From assembly GCF_014305095.1 (NCBI RefSeq), contig NZ_JACRUI010000001.1, positions 667,695 through 731,694 of the forward strand: a DNA stretch of 64,000 nt, read 5' to 3'. The translations under genes and the position numbers were made by a program. The stretch comes from Flavobacterium kayseriense. Its GTDB lineage: Bacteria > Bacteroidota > Bacteroidia > Flavobacteriales > Flavobacteriaceae. The notes beneath the pieces were generated by a model that was not told the DNA's origin, made no database searches, and saw nothing but the letters and a program-made list of their open reading frames with translations. Shown piece by piece: positions 28,336 through 35,536 of the stretch; positions within the stretch are counted from its first letter, which is position 1, and every line of letters starts with the position of its first letter.

Positions 28336-28476
28336 TAGCCCTGACTGCAGTGGAATTCCTTATGTAATAGGCCGCTGTTTTTCGTGGTATACAAGAGCGA
28401 CTGCAAGAAGCTCCTTGTATGCCGTAGAAAAACCAGGGCTATAAATAAGAATGCAACGAAAGGCAGGATTAGCTCC
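28336..28476 (+). repeat. Structured intergenic repeat, copy 4 (Flavo-1-like)
   Basis: It has the same opening, ending and inner hairpin (GGTATACAAGAGC with GCTCCTTGTATGCC) as the copy at 25863. The 787-base gap from 27977 to 28763 holds this repeat, two terminators and two tRNA-Asn scars; 27977-28330 itself shows nothing recognisable. Confidence 0.78.
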
Positions 28477-28532
28477 TAGAGATAGAAGTAGATCAAAGTA
28501 CCGATACAATTTTAGGTGAAAGTATATAAAAC

Positions 28533-28565
28533 AAAAAAGACCTTACATTGCTGTAAAGTCTTTTT
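28533..28565 (-). terminator. tRNA-type terminator next to tRNA-Asn scar 1
   Basis: It has the same stem and GCAA loop as the copies at 26109 and 29073, pairing fully only on the minus strand. It lies immediately downstream (minus sense) of the tRNA 3' remnant at 28571. Confidence 0.75.
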
Positions 28566-28570
28566 AAAAA

Positions 28571-28610
28571 GCTTCCTCTCTTGTCCCGATAGCTATCGGG
28601 AGAACCAAGG
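28571..28610 (-). pseudogene. tRNA-Asn 3'-end remnant with palindrome in the T-loop (scar 1)
   Basis: The acceptor strand and both sides of the T-stem of tRNA-Asn are present, with one change in the acceptor strand. The T-loop is replaced by the perfect 18-base palindrome TCCCGATAGCTATCGGGA (28584-28601). Similarity to the tRNA stops after the T-stem. A tRNA-type terminator follows. Confidence 0.65.
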
Positions 28611-28662
28611 TTTAAAGTTTGCAGCATGATTAAAAAGCATGAAGATACCTGAAAATTAAGAA

Positions 28663-28696
28663 AAAAAAAAGCCCGACATTGCTGTCAGGCTTTTAA
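28663..28696 (-). terminator. tRNA-type terminator next to tRNA-Asn scar 2
   Basis: Minus-strand stem GCCTGACA with TGTCGGGC, loop GCAA, then ten T. It follows the second tRNA 3' remnant. Confidence 0.78.
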
Positions 28697-28699
28697 AAA

Positions 28700-28739
28700 G
28701 CTCCCTCTCTTGTCCCGATAGCTATCGGGAGAACCAAGG
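28700..28739 (-). pseudogene. tRNA-Asn 3'-end remnant with palindrome in the T-loop (scar 2)
   Basis: It matches the tRNA-Asn acceptor strand and T-stem exactly, again with TCCCGATAGCTATCGGGA (28713-28730) in place of the T-loop bases. It differs from scar 1 by one base in the acceptor part. Confidence 0.68.
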
Positions 28740-28763
28740 CATTTCGATTTCAACTCAATAATT

Positions 28764-29051
28764 TTAGGCGTTATATTTTTGAAGTAATTTGATTGCAATT
28801 TCGGGATAGCGCAAAAGATTTTCAATATAAATTTTAGTTTTCATTTTCTTGATATGCTTTTCGATTGCTAAAGCTTGAGTTTTGGTTTCACATTCAATTT
28901 TATAATAGATTTGCCAGTCTTTAGTTTTAGCTGTAAATTTTCTATTTTCAGTTGGGTTTAAATGTAATTCGAGTCGCTGTTCTAAATTGGAGGTGAAGCC
29001 AATGTAGAATTGATTTAACAGAGAGGAATGTAAAATGTAAACATAGAACAT
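28764..29051 (-). CDS. GIY-YIG domain nuclease-like protein
   Basis: A 95-residue single-domain protein of the UvrC/homing-nuclease type GIY-YIG fold. The N-terminal MFYVYILHSS supplies the first (Y-Y) strand and NQFYIGFTSNLEQRLELH the YIG strand and catalytic Arg (in EQRL). The Glu expected near the C-terminal helix may be in ALAIEKHIKK. Such short proteins (DUF123/YhbQ-like) are many-copied in Flavobacteriaceae. It is wedged between the tRNA-Asn scars, with a tRNA-type terminator on each side. Confidence 0.9.
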   Translation of the reverse strand: MFYVYILHSSLLNQFYIGFTSNLEQRLELHLNPTENRKFTAKTKDWQIYYKIECETKTQALAIEKHIKKMKTKIYIENLLRYPEIAIKLLQKYNA

Positions 29052-29072
29052 AGTAGAGAAATGAGTTTAAAA

Positions 29073-29106
29073 CAAAAAAGACCTTACATTGCTGTAAAGT
29101 CTTTTT
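29073..29106 (-). terminator. Terminator of the original tRNA-Asn locus
   Basis: Minus-strand stem AAAAAGACTTTACA with TGTAAGGTCTTTTT. It directly follows the left 47-bp tRNA-Asn repeat, so it is probably the terminator the tRNA gene had before the element integrated. Confidence 0.72.
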
Positions 29107-29111
29107 AAAAA

Positions 29112-29158
29112 GCTCCCTCTCTTGGGCTCGAACCAAGGACCCTCTGATTAACAGTCAG
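29112..29158 (-). repeat. Left attachment site (47-bp copy of tRNA-Asn 3' part)
   Basis: These 47 bases are identical to 47067-47113. They cover the tRNA from the anticodon stem to the discriminator. The tRNA 5' half is missing here, so this is the displaced end left by integration of the 29.1-47.1 kb element. Confidence 0.92.
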
Positions 29159-29270
29159 TCTCATATTCGTTGCATTTCTTAGTTTTTATTAGCAAATAGT
29201 AGTAATACAGCCTATTGGATAGTTTAAGGTTTATCTTTTTGCATCACTTTTTTACACTTCTTACTATGAA

Positions 29271-29292
29271 TGTTTAACCTATGTTTGACCTG
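29271..29292 (+). repeat. Left pair of 11-bp direct repeats (candidate integrase arm sites)
   Basis: TGTTTAACCTA is followed directly by TGTTTGACCTG, 113 bases inside the left attachment site. The right end has TGTTTGACCTA plus TGTTTAACCTG at 46998-47019 in the same orientation, with similar flanks. The remaining bases between 29159 and 29335 show no gene. Confidence 0.65.
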
Positions 29293-29335
29293 AATAAAAT
29301 TTGAGCTGTATTGAATGTCTAATTTTGTTTGAATT

Positions 29336-29698
29336 TTAACCATTAAATATAACTTCAAAATTAATTTCAAGAATTGATCTATAGTCGTAGTAGAGAATAA
29401 GTGTTACTCCAATAAGTACTATTATAATAATTTTATGATAGATTTTTAAATTAGGTATAAATAGTGACATTATACCTAAGACAATTAATGCTGCACCTAA
29501 AATATAATACCATAGCATTAAAAATGCAAATATTAAATTTAATGCAAAATAAAGAATTGGCAGCCCAAAGCAAATAGACAAGCATACATAGATAACATTA
29601 ACAGGTTTAAGTTTTATTCTATCAGCGTATGCTGTTACTAAAAAGAAGACAAGTGTAGCAAAAGAAATTGAAGCCAAAATTAAATGTAGGTATTTCAT
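29336..29698 (-). CDS. Small membrane protein, unknown
   Basis: A 120-residue, very hydrophobic protein with four predicted transmembrane segments (about 3-22, 35-60, 64-85 and 92-106). There is no recognisable family motif. It is the leftmost gene of the integrated element, 122 bases downstream of the DUF805 gene on the same strand, and may be cotranscribed with it. Function unknown; it could be a cargo or an immunity-type membrane protein. Confidence 0.55.
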   Translation of the reverse strand: MKYLHLILASISFATLVFFLVTAYADRIKLKPVNVIYVCLSICFGLPILYFALNLIFAFLMLWYYILGAALIVLGIMSLFIPNLKIYHKIIIIVLIGVTLILYYDYRSILEINFEVIFNG

Positions 29699-29820
29699 CT
29701 GTCAGTTATTTTAAGTATTTCATAAGCTTAAACATGTAACTACAAAAAAGATCACTATTTACATCTTTGTAAATATACTCATAAGTTACTTTAGCTTTAA
29801 TCAAAGTTGCATTGTCTGGA

Positions 29821-30759
29821 TTATTTTTCTTCTGAATTCCCGTATTTGTTTTGAGATTTTGAACCAGGTATCAATGTGAGTAAAAGCATAGAAAAAGGAA
29901 CAGTCCACATAAAGATAATTATTATACCAGCCGCATAATCTATTGATATATAACCTTTTAAAATAAAGGCAAAAAGCAACAATTGTTTTGGAATAATAGG
30001 TAATAAACTAACCCAACCTGGTAGATTTAAATCGTGGAGTCTTTTAATTATTGGTTTTATTTCAAGTATCAACCAAAGAATATTTAGTAAGACTAGTAAT
30101 AATACTATCTCGTAATCATTATAATACTCAGCATCTGAAGTAATTGTTGTTTTAAATATACTATAGAAGAATAAGCTAAGTAATCCAATTTTTAGAAAAA
30201 AATCAGTTCTTCCAATTCTTCCGTCATAACTAAAAAGTCTTTTCACTAAGCTTTTTTTGACTTCGATTTTTTTTTGGGCTTCACATTTTTCAATCTCAAC
30301 CATGTTATTGTTATGGTCTATTAGATAAAAATTTTTGATGTATGTTTTAATTTTTTGAAGAATTGATAGAATGTTACTTTTATTACTATGATTTAAAGTG
30401 GGTTCTCCAATGTAATTTTTATTAATTTCTGCTGATTTTTTTTTTAAAATTGATGAATTGATGAATTGTTTAAATCTATCTATAAAAACCATTGGACTCC
30501 TTTTTATTTTATCATCTTTTGTAAATAAGAAACAATAGATTGCTATTCCTAATAATATTAGTAATGAAATTAATAAATATTTATACGACACATTGTATCC
30601 AAAAAAATCGATATGATAACGATGCAAGGGGGTAGAAATTTTTTCCCGATAATATTTTCCGTTTTTAAAAGGTTGTTTAATGGAGTAACCAATAATCATC
30701 CCAATACTACTTATTAAAATAAGAATTACAGAAATTTTTTTCTCTTCTAGGTTTTTCAT
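29821..30759 (-). CDS. DUF805 membrane protein with N-terminal extension
   Basis: A 312-residue inner-membrane protein. The C-terminal part (about 170-312) is a DUF805 domain: LFSYDGRIGRTDFF at its start, IKRLHDLNLPGW in the middle and LIPGSKSQNKYG at the end. Two more transmembrane helices lie in the N-terminal part (about 10-25 and 57-80), followed by a charged linker. DUF805 proteins have no established biochemical role. It is cargo of the integrated element. Confidence 0.82.
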   Translation of the reverse strand: MKNLEEKKISVILILISSIGMIIGYSIKQPFKNGKYYREKISTPLHRYHIDFFGYNVSYKYLLISLLILLGIAIYCFLFTKDDKIKRSPMVFIDRFKQFINSSILKKKSAEINKNYIGEPTLNHSNKSNILSILQKIKTYIKNFYLIDHNNNMVEIEKCEAQKKIEVKKSLVKRLFSYDGRIGRTDFFLKIGLLSLFFYSIFKTTITSDAEYYNDYEIVLLLVLLNILWLILEIKPIIKRLHDLNLPGWVSLLPIIPKQLLLFAFILKGYISIDYAAGIIIIFMWTVPFSMLLLTLIPGSKSQNKYGNSEEK

Positions 30760-30897
30760 TTACTTGTTTTATAATTAATATTTTTTGCTACTTTTCTTTA
30801 AAATTTTACGTTGGAAAAAATCTTTGACATCAATTTCTGCATTATTTCTTGTGACTAATAATTTGGCTATAAAAATAGAACCACTTTTTGTTTGTGA

Positions 30898-31512
30898 TCA
30901 ATTGCAATATTTTTTTATATAATCATATGAAAGTTTATTCCCTAATTCTCCTGCTTTACTAAAATCCAAACAAGCTGATTCTTTTTGCCCTAAACTAAAT
31001 TTCACCACTCCTCTGATTCCATAAGCGAAAGCATATTTAGGATTAATTTTAATTGCCATGTTCAAATCGGTTAATGCTCCCTGAAAATCATTTAATGCAA
31101 ATTTTGCAATTCCTTTTTGTGCATAAGATTCGAAATTGTTTTTATCTATTTCTATAGCTCTATTGTAATCGGAAATAGCTCCTCTGTAATCTTCACTTTT
31201 ATGCTTTTCTATTCCTCTAAATAAATAAGCATCAACATATTTAGGATCTAATTCAATAGCCTCGTTGAAATTAATCATTGTAAATACGTTAAATGCACCT
31301 GATTTTGGATCAGCACATAGCATTGCTTTATAGAAGTATGCTTTAGCATTTTTTGGGTCAATTTCAATTGCTTTGTCAAAATCTTTAAATGCTCCACGGT
31401 AATCTTTAAGTATTTTTTTTGAAGTTCCTTGACTAATATAATAATCACTTGATTGACTAAAAGAGTTATTTGTAAAGAGAATAAAAAGAATAAGTATTAT
31501 AAGGTTTTTCAT
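30898..31512 (-). CDS. Exported TPR-repeat protein
   Basis: A 204-residue protein with a signal peptide (cut near residue 19, NSFSQ) and about four to five classical tetratricopeptide repeats; three are very regular (YRGAFKDFDKAIEIDPKNA, YRGAISDYNRAIEIDKNNF and FQGALTDLNMAIKINPKYA). It ends with a Cys-containing Sel1-like helix (ESACLDFSKAGELG). It is probably a periplasmic binding scaffold. It is cargo on the element; its partner is unknown. The 374 bases upstream hold the operators described at 31816 and 31864, and otherwise nothing recognisable. Confidence 0.85.
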   Translation of the reverse strand: MKNLIILILFILFTNNSFSQSSDYYISQGTSKKILKDYRGAFKDFDKAIEIDPKNAKAYFYKAMLCADPKSGAFNVFTMINFNEAIELDPKYVDAYLFRGIEKHKSEDYRGAISDYNRAIEIDKNNFESYAQKGIAKFALNDFQGALTDLNMAIKINPKYAFAYGIRGVVKFSLGQKESACLDFSKAGELGNKLSYDYIKKYCN

Positions 31513-31815
31513 TTCATTTGTAATTTTTAGATTGTCAAAATATTTATCTGTATACCTCTTACCGAGTCTTCAGTTTGAGTTTTTTTAAAGCTTACAATAT
31601 CATCAGTTGTAATGGTTGTTTTTTCACATTTTATTGTTTTTTGGAATTTTGAACTCTAATAAGTTTCCATATTTAATAGTATTACTTTCTTGGTAAAGAG
31701 GAGGGCAGTGCTCAATAATAAACTTTTCATTTTATATAAGATTGATTTTTCAAAGTAATCTATTTTAGATATCATTCCCTTACGGTTTTCCTCATTCTGT
31801 TAAAATAACGGTTAG

Positions 31816-31831
31816 TTATCTTTTACGATAA
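31816..31831 (+). promoter_or_regulatory. Operator half-site 1 (TTATCTTTTACGATAA)
   Basis: A 16-base element 55 bases before the XRE gene. It is the exact reverse complement of the element at 31864-31879, giving a divergent pair 48 bases apart. It is the likely binding site of the XRE protein. Confidence 0.65.
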
Positions 31832-31863
31832 CCACTATATCCAAATATAGAACAAATTTTGAC

Positions 31864-31879
31864 TTATCGTAAAAGATAA
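31864..31879 (-). promoter_or_regulatory. Operator half-site 2 (reverse complement of site 1)
   Basis: On the + strand it reads TTATCGTAAAAGATAA, 7 bases before the XRE start codon. A bound repressor here would block the gene's own expression. Confidence 0.65.
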
Positions 31880-31886
31880 TTAAAAT

Positions 31887-32099
31887 TTGGAAGAGTCACT
31901 ACAGATAAAGGTTGGTAAGCGTATTCAGGAAATTAGAGTTGAGAAAAATATATCTCAACAAGATTTGGCTGCTAGGTGCAACTTTGAAAAAAGTAACATG
32001 TCTAGGCTAGAAGCAGGTAGAGCAAATGCTACGCTATCTACATTGGATGTAGTAGCTAAAGCTTTAAATGTAAATATTACTGAGTTTTTTAAATTCTAA
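31887..32099 (+). CDS. XRE-family transcriptional regulator
   Basis: A 70-residue single-domain Cro/CI-type helix-turn-helix protein. The HTH is seen as ISQQDLAARCNFEKSNMSRLEAGRAN (about 22-47), followed by TLDVVAKALNVNITEFF. The frame opens at a TTG just after a stop codon, so the start is TTG or internal. Paired 16-base inverted operators lie directly upstream, which suggests autoregulation. It is the only + strand gene in the left half of the element apart from the R-M set, and may control it or the lysogeny-like state of the element. Confidence 0.88.
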   Translation: MEESLQIKVGKRIQEIRVEKNISQQDLAARCNFEKSNMSRLEAGRANATLSTLDVVAKALNVNITEFFKF

Positions 32100-32611
32100 T
32101 TTTCATCATCTTGACCCACAAATTCTAGTTCTTTATCAAGAAGATATAACATTAATAGAGCCTTATCATTTATCACTTTTATATTAATCAAATAGTCTAT
32201 GAGTCTATAAACGTATAGATCCTTGATTATTACTCGAGCAACAATAGCTGTAGGTTTTTCAAATTTTTCGCAGTTGTAATCTAAGTTTTCACAAAAATCT
32301 AAATTTCTAAAACAGGTACATTTAGATAATCCACAAGTAACCTTATCAGGAAAGAGTAAAGCCAAATTAAACTTTTTGCTTACTAAATCATTTTGCTTTA
32401 GGGAATTCCAATCCCATTAGTCTCTATATTTTTCTAATAGAGGATAACTCCATTTGATTTTTGAATTGTATGAAAGGATGTTAAAATCTAGTTTGTCATT
32501 GTAGAATTCAATATCATCATCTGTAAATGGATAGAGTTCTGCAATACTATCTTTTAAGAATTGCATTCTTACTTCTCTTGGGAAATTTAAATAATTTTTG
32601 AACTTATCCAT
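32096..32611 (-). pseudogene. Unknown protein gene split by one in-frame TAA
   Basis: Two open stretches lie in the same minus-strand frame: 64 codons from the ATG at 32611 to a TAA at 32417-32419, then 106 more codons from 32416 to the stop at 32096. Across the stop the text reads PLLEKYRD-stop-WDWNSLKQND. As far as I know, PLLEKYxDxWDW runs on without a break in related proteins of unknown function, so the TAA looks like a nonsense change of a Lys codon. The C-terminal part is Cys-rich (CGLSKCTCF, CENLDYNC), perhaps metal binding. Alternatively a TTG at 32365 starts a separate small gene. Confidence 0.6.
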
Positions 32612-32733
32612 TATAAAAAAAATAGGGCTGTATTGAGTAGCAAATTAATGAATACGCTATTAATAGTAATCTGTAAGAAAGAAAATAATTGAAATTTAGT
32701 TACTGCAAGGTATATCTTTATTAGTTTACACTT

Positions 32734-33192
32734 TCATGTTAACATTCCTTCACTTGAGAAGCTATAAAAAACATTCTTTGTAATTATTAAGTGGTCTATT
32801 AAAGTAATGTCAAGTAAGTCTGAACATTTTTTAATTTTCTTTGTTAATCTAATATCAGCATCACTTGGTTTTGTGTTCCCAGATGGATGATTATGTGAAA
32901 TGATGATACCACAAGCATTGCATTTCAATGCTACTGCAAACAGTAATCTTACATCTACTACAGTTCCAGTTATTCCGCCCTTAGATAGAGAGTAAATACC
33001 TAAAGCCTCATTACTTCTATTTAGTAAAATTACTTTAAACTCTTCCTGAAGTTCTAGTGTACCTAAATCCCAAGACTTTAATAAGAACTCGTATGCAGTT
33101 TGTACAGAGTTCATTTTCTCTTTTTGAATATTTTGTGTAGAGTAGTAAACCTGTATCTCTGCTAATTCATTTGTGGAGTTAGTTGTTTTCAT
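32734..33192 (-). CDS. RadC-like JAB/MPN domain protein
   Basis: A 152-residue RadC-type protein with the JAMM metal motif SHNHPSGNTKPSDAD at about residues 98-112 and the upstream NRSNEALGIYSLSKGG strand. It lacks the N-terminal helix-hairpin-helix domain of chromosomal RadC, which is normal for the short forms carried on Bacteroidota plasmids, phages and integrative elements. The precise role of these proteins is unsettled; a link to DNA processing of the element is likely. Confidence 0.92.
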   Translation of the reverse strand: MKTTNSTNELAEIQVYYSTQNIQKEKMNSVQTAYEFLLKSWDLGTLELQEEFKVILLNRSNEALGIYSLSKGGITGTVVDVRLLFAVALKCNACGIIISHNHPSGNTKPSDADIRLTKKIKKCSDLLDITLIDHLIITKNVFYSFSSEGMLT

Positions 33193-33290
33193 AATTTAGA
33201 AGTATTTAGGTAATTGGGAAATAGTTGAAATACCCTCTATACATTTTAACCATTTAGGTTTATTCGGATAGAGGATATTTTTAAATAAAA

Positions 33291-33695
33291 TTAATGTTGC
33301 AATTGACCATTACTTGAAAATGAATTCTCACTAGGAGTTTTGCTCATAAATTCATCAACAGTAGTTTTGCTTTTCTGTGCTTTTGGAGTAGTGGCTTTTT
33401 CTTCTTCCACATATTCAAATCTATGGGTTAAGGTGATTACCTCTCCAGTATCTTTGATGGTGTAATCATAAGCCTCACATTCCACTTTCTCTACCTTTCC
33501 AGGTAGTTCAGTTCCAATTAATGCTTGACAAGTCAATTCATCAAATGTGGTAGAGATGGAAGCTTTTCTAGCTGTAATATAAAATTTGCTTGTTTCTTTG
33601 GATTTCACCATTTCAATTCCACCTTGAAGTTCGAGTACAAAGAATTCTTTGCCGTCCTCTGTTTCTCTTTTTTTGTAATTAATAATTCTTACCAT
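33291..33695 (-). CDS. Conserved-type element protein, unknown
   Basis: A 134-residue protein. The first 95 residues are beta-rich (FFVLELQGGIEMV, SKFYITARKASIS, KVEKVECEAYDY) and the last 40 are a polar, probably disordered tail with many Ser, Thr and Lys. A single-strand-DNA-binding (OB-fold) type role would fit the strand pattern and acidic tail, but I see no diagnostic motif. It lies 98 bases upstream of the RadC-like gene on the same strand, and divergent from the R-M operon. Confidence 0.55.
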   Translation of the reverse strand: MVRIINYKKRETEDGKEFFVLELQGGIEMVKSKETSKFYITARKASISTTFDELTCQALIGTELPGKVEKVECEAYDYTIKDTGEVITLTHRFEYVEEEKATTPKAQKSKTTVDEFMSKTPSENSFSSNGQLQH

Positions 33696-33955
33696 GTTCT
33701 TGATTTTTTTGAGTTAAACTTTTTAGCATTCAAAAACATAAACCTGTAGCTTCAAATACAGCTATCAACTTGTATCTATATCTACGGGAATAATTTTTTG
33801 GTATGCTAGTGATAGGTGGGGGTCTTGAGTTTAGGTTTTGTTACGGGGGGAGTGTTGTCAAGGTAGTTTATTCTCTTAAAAATTTGAGCCAAAAAAATAT
33901 CCAAAAAAAAATTATGTAAAAAGTATTACATTTATGCTTTTAAATTTTAAAACGT

Positions 33956-35527
33956 ATGCCAACACTTAATTGGATAGGAAAAGACAAAGTAATAAACCAT
34001 CACCAGGATGTTCCTTATAGAGTACTAGAAAAACAATACACTTATAGTAATGGATCTGAAACTAATGACACCATTAGTGAGAATAAAATAATTCATGGAG
34101 ATAATCTTGAAGCATTAAAAAGTTTATTACCTGAATATGAAGGGAAAATAAAGTGTATTTATATTGACCCTCCCTACAATACAGGTAATGAAGGGTGGGT
34201 GTATAATGATAATGTAAGTGACCCTAAACTTAAAAAATGGTTAGGTCAAGTTGTAGGTAAAGAGAGCGAAGATTTATCAAGACATGATAAATGGTTGTGC
34301 ATGATGTACCCTAGATTGAAACTATTACATAAGTTATTAGCAGAAGATGGTGTAATCTTTATTTCTTTAGATGACAATGAGTTCGCTAATTTGAAATTAA
34401 TTTGTGATGAAATTTTCGGCACTAATAATTTCTTGAATGATGTTATTTGGCAACATAGCATACAGCCTAAAGGATATCTAGGAAAATTTTCAATTCATCA
34501 TAACCATACATTGGTATATTCAAAATACTCAAGTTACATTCTTGGAAATCTGGATAGAACTGATGAACACAATAAAGCTTATTCTAATCCTGATAATGAT
34601 GTTAAGGGGATGTGGAGGACGGGTGATGTTAGAAATGCATTATACAGGCCTAATTTAATTTATGATATTCAAACCCCTTCAGGTAAAATAATTAAACCAC
34701 CAAAGAATGGCTGGAGATGGAGCAAACAAACTTTACATGAAAAAATTGAAACAAAAGAGATATTTTTCAACAAAGGAGAAACTAACATTATAAGAAAAAT
34801 ATACTTGAAAAATCTTGAAGGAAGAGCTCCTGAAACAATTTGGTTTGGTCAAGATGTTGGCACTACTAGGGATGCAAATAAAACATTAAAAGATATATTT
34901 CAAAATGAGGAAATTCCATTTGATACACCAAAACCAGTTAATTTAATTAATAGAATTTTAGAAATATCAACAGACAAGAACTCAATAATACTTGATTCCT
35001 TTGCTGGTTCAGGCACAACAGCTCATGCAGTTTTAAACCTAAATAAACAAGATGGTGGCAATAGAAAATTCATTTTGATAGAAATGGAAGACTATGCTAA
35101 TACTATTACAGCTGAAAGAGTAAAAAGAGTTATAAAAGGATATGGCACAGATGCTAAACCAATTGAAGGAACAAATGGGGATTTTAGTTATTATGATCTA
35201 GGTGAGCCTATTTTTCTAGAAAATGATTTGCTAAATGAAGCTATTGGTATAGAGAGAATTAATGAGTATGTATGGTTTTCTGAAACTAAGTCTAAATACA
35301 GCAAGCAAACAGAAAAGCATTTACTTGGAGTAAAAGAGCAAACAGCTTATTATTTTTATTATAATGCCACAAATATGACCACTCTAGATGAAAGCTTTTT
35401 AAGAAAGCTTAAAACTAAGGCAGAACAGTATATAATTTATGCAGATAATTGCTTGCTAGATGAAAAGCTAATGAGTAAATACCACATCATTTTCAAGAAA
35501 ATCCCAAGAGACATTACTAGATTTTAG
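33956..35527 (+). CDS. Type III restriction-modification methyltransferase (Mod)
   Basis: A 523-residue beta-class DNA methyltransferase that protects host DNA and supplies sequence recognition to the type III complex. Motif IV DPPY stands at about residues 71-74, within YIDPPYNTGNEGWVY, and motif I FAGSGTT at about 348-354; this order is that of the N6-adenine beta class. The recognition domain lies between them. It is the first gene of a tight + strand operon with rhuM (9-base gap) and res (1-base gap). The recognition sequence cannot be read from the protein. I saw no long simple repeat that would make it phase variable. Confidence 0.93.
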   Translation: MPTLNWIGKDKVINHHQDVPYRVLEKQYTYSNGSETNDTISENKIIHGDNLEALKSLLPEYEGKIKCIYIDPPYNTGNEGWVYNDNVSDPKLKKWLGQVVGKESEDLSRHDKWLCMMYPRLKLLHKLLAEDGVIFISLDDNEFANLKLICDEIFGTNNFLNDVIWQHSIQPKGYLGKFSIHHNHTLVYSKYSSYILGNLDRTDEHNKAYSNPDNDVKGMWRTGDVRNALYRPNLIYDIQTPSGKIIKPPKNGWRWSKQTLHEKIETKEIFFNKGETNIIRKIYLKNLEGRAPETIWFGQDVGTTRDANKTLKDIFQNEEIPFDTPKPVNLINRILEISTDKNSIILDSFAGSGTTAHAVLNLNKQDGGNRKFILIEMEDYANTITAERVKRVIKGYGTDAKPIEGTNGDFSYYDLGEPIFLENDLLNEAIGIERINEYVWFSETKSKYSKQTEKHLLGVKEQTAYYFYYNATNMTTLDESFLRKLKTKAEQYIIYADNCLLDEKLMSKYHIIFKKIPRDITRF

Positions 35528-35536
35528 ACAAAAATT

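Noticed and set aside
28948-29136. Minus-strand ORF of 62 codons
   Set aside because: It overlaps the GIY-YIG gene, the tRNA terminator and the attL repeat in another frame.
33956-35527. Phase-variable mod gene
   Set aside because: No long homopolymer or tetranucleotide tract was found in the coding region or just upstream.
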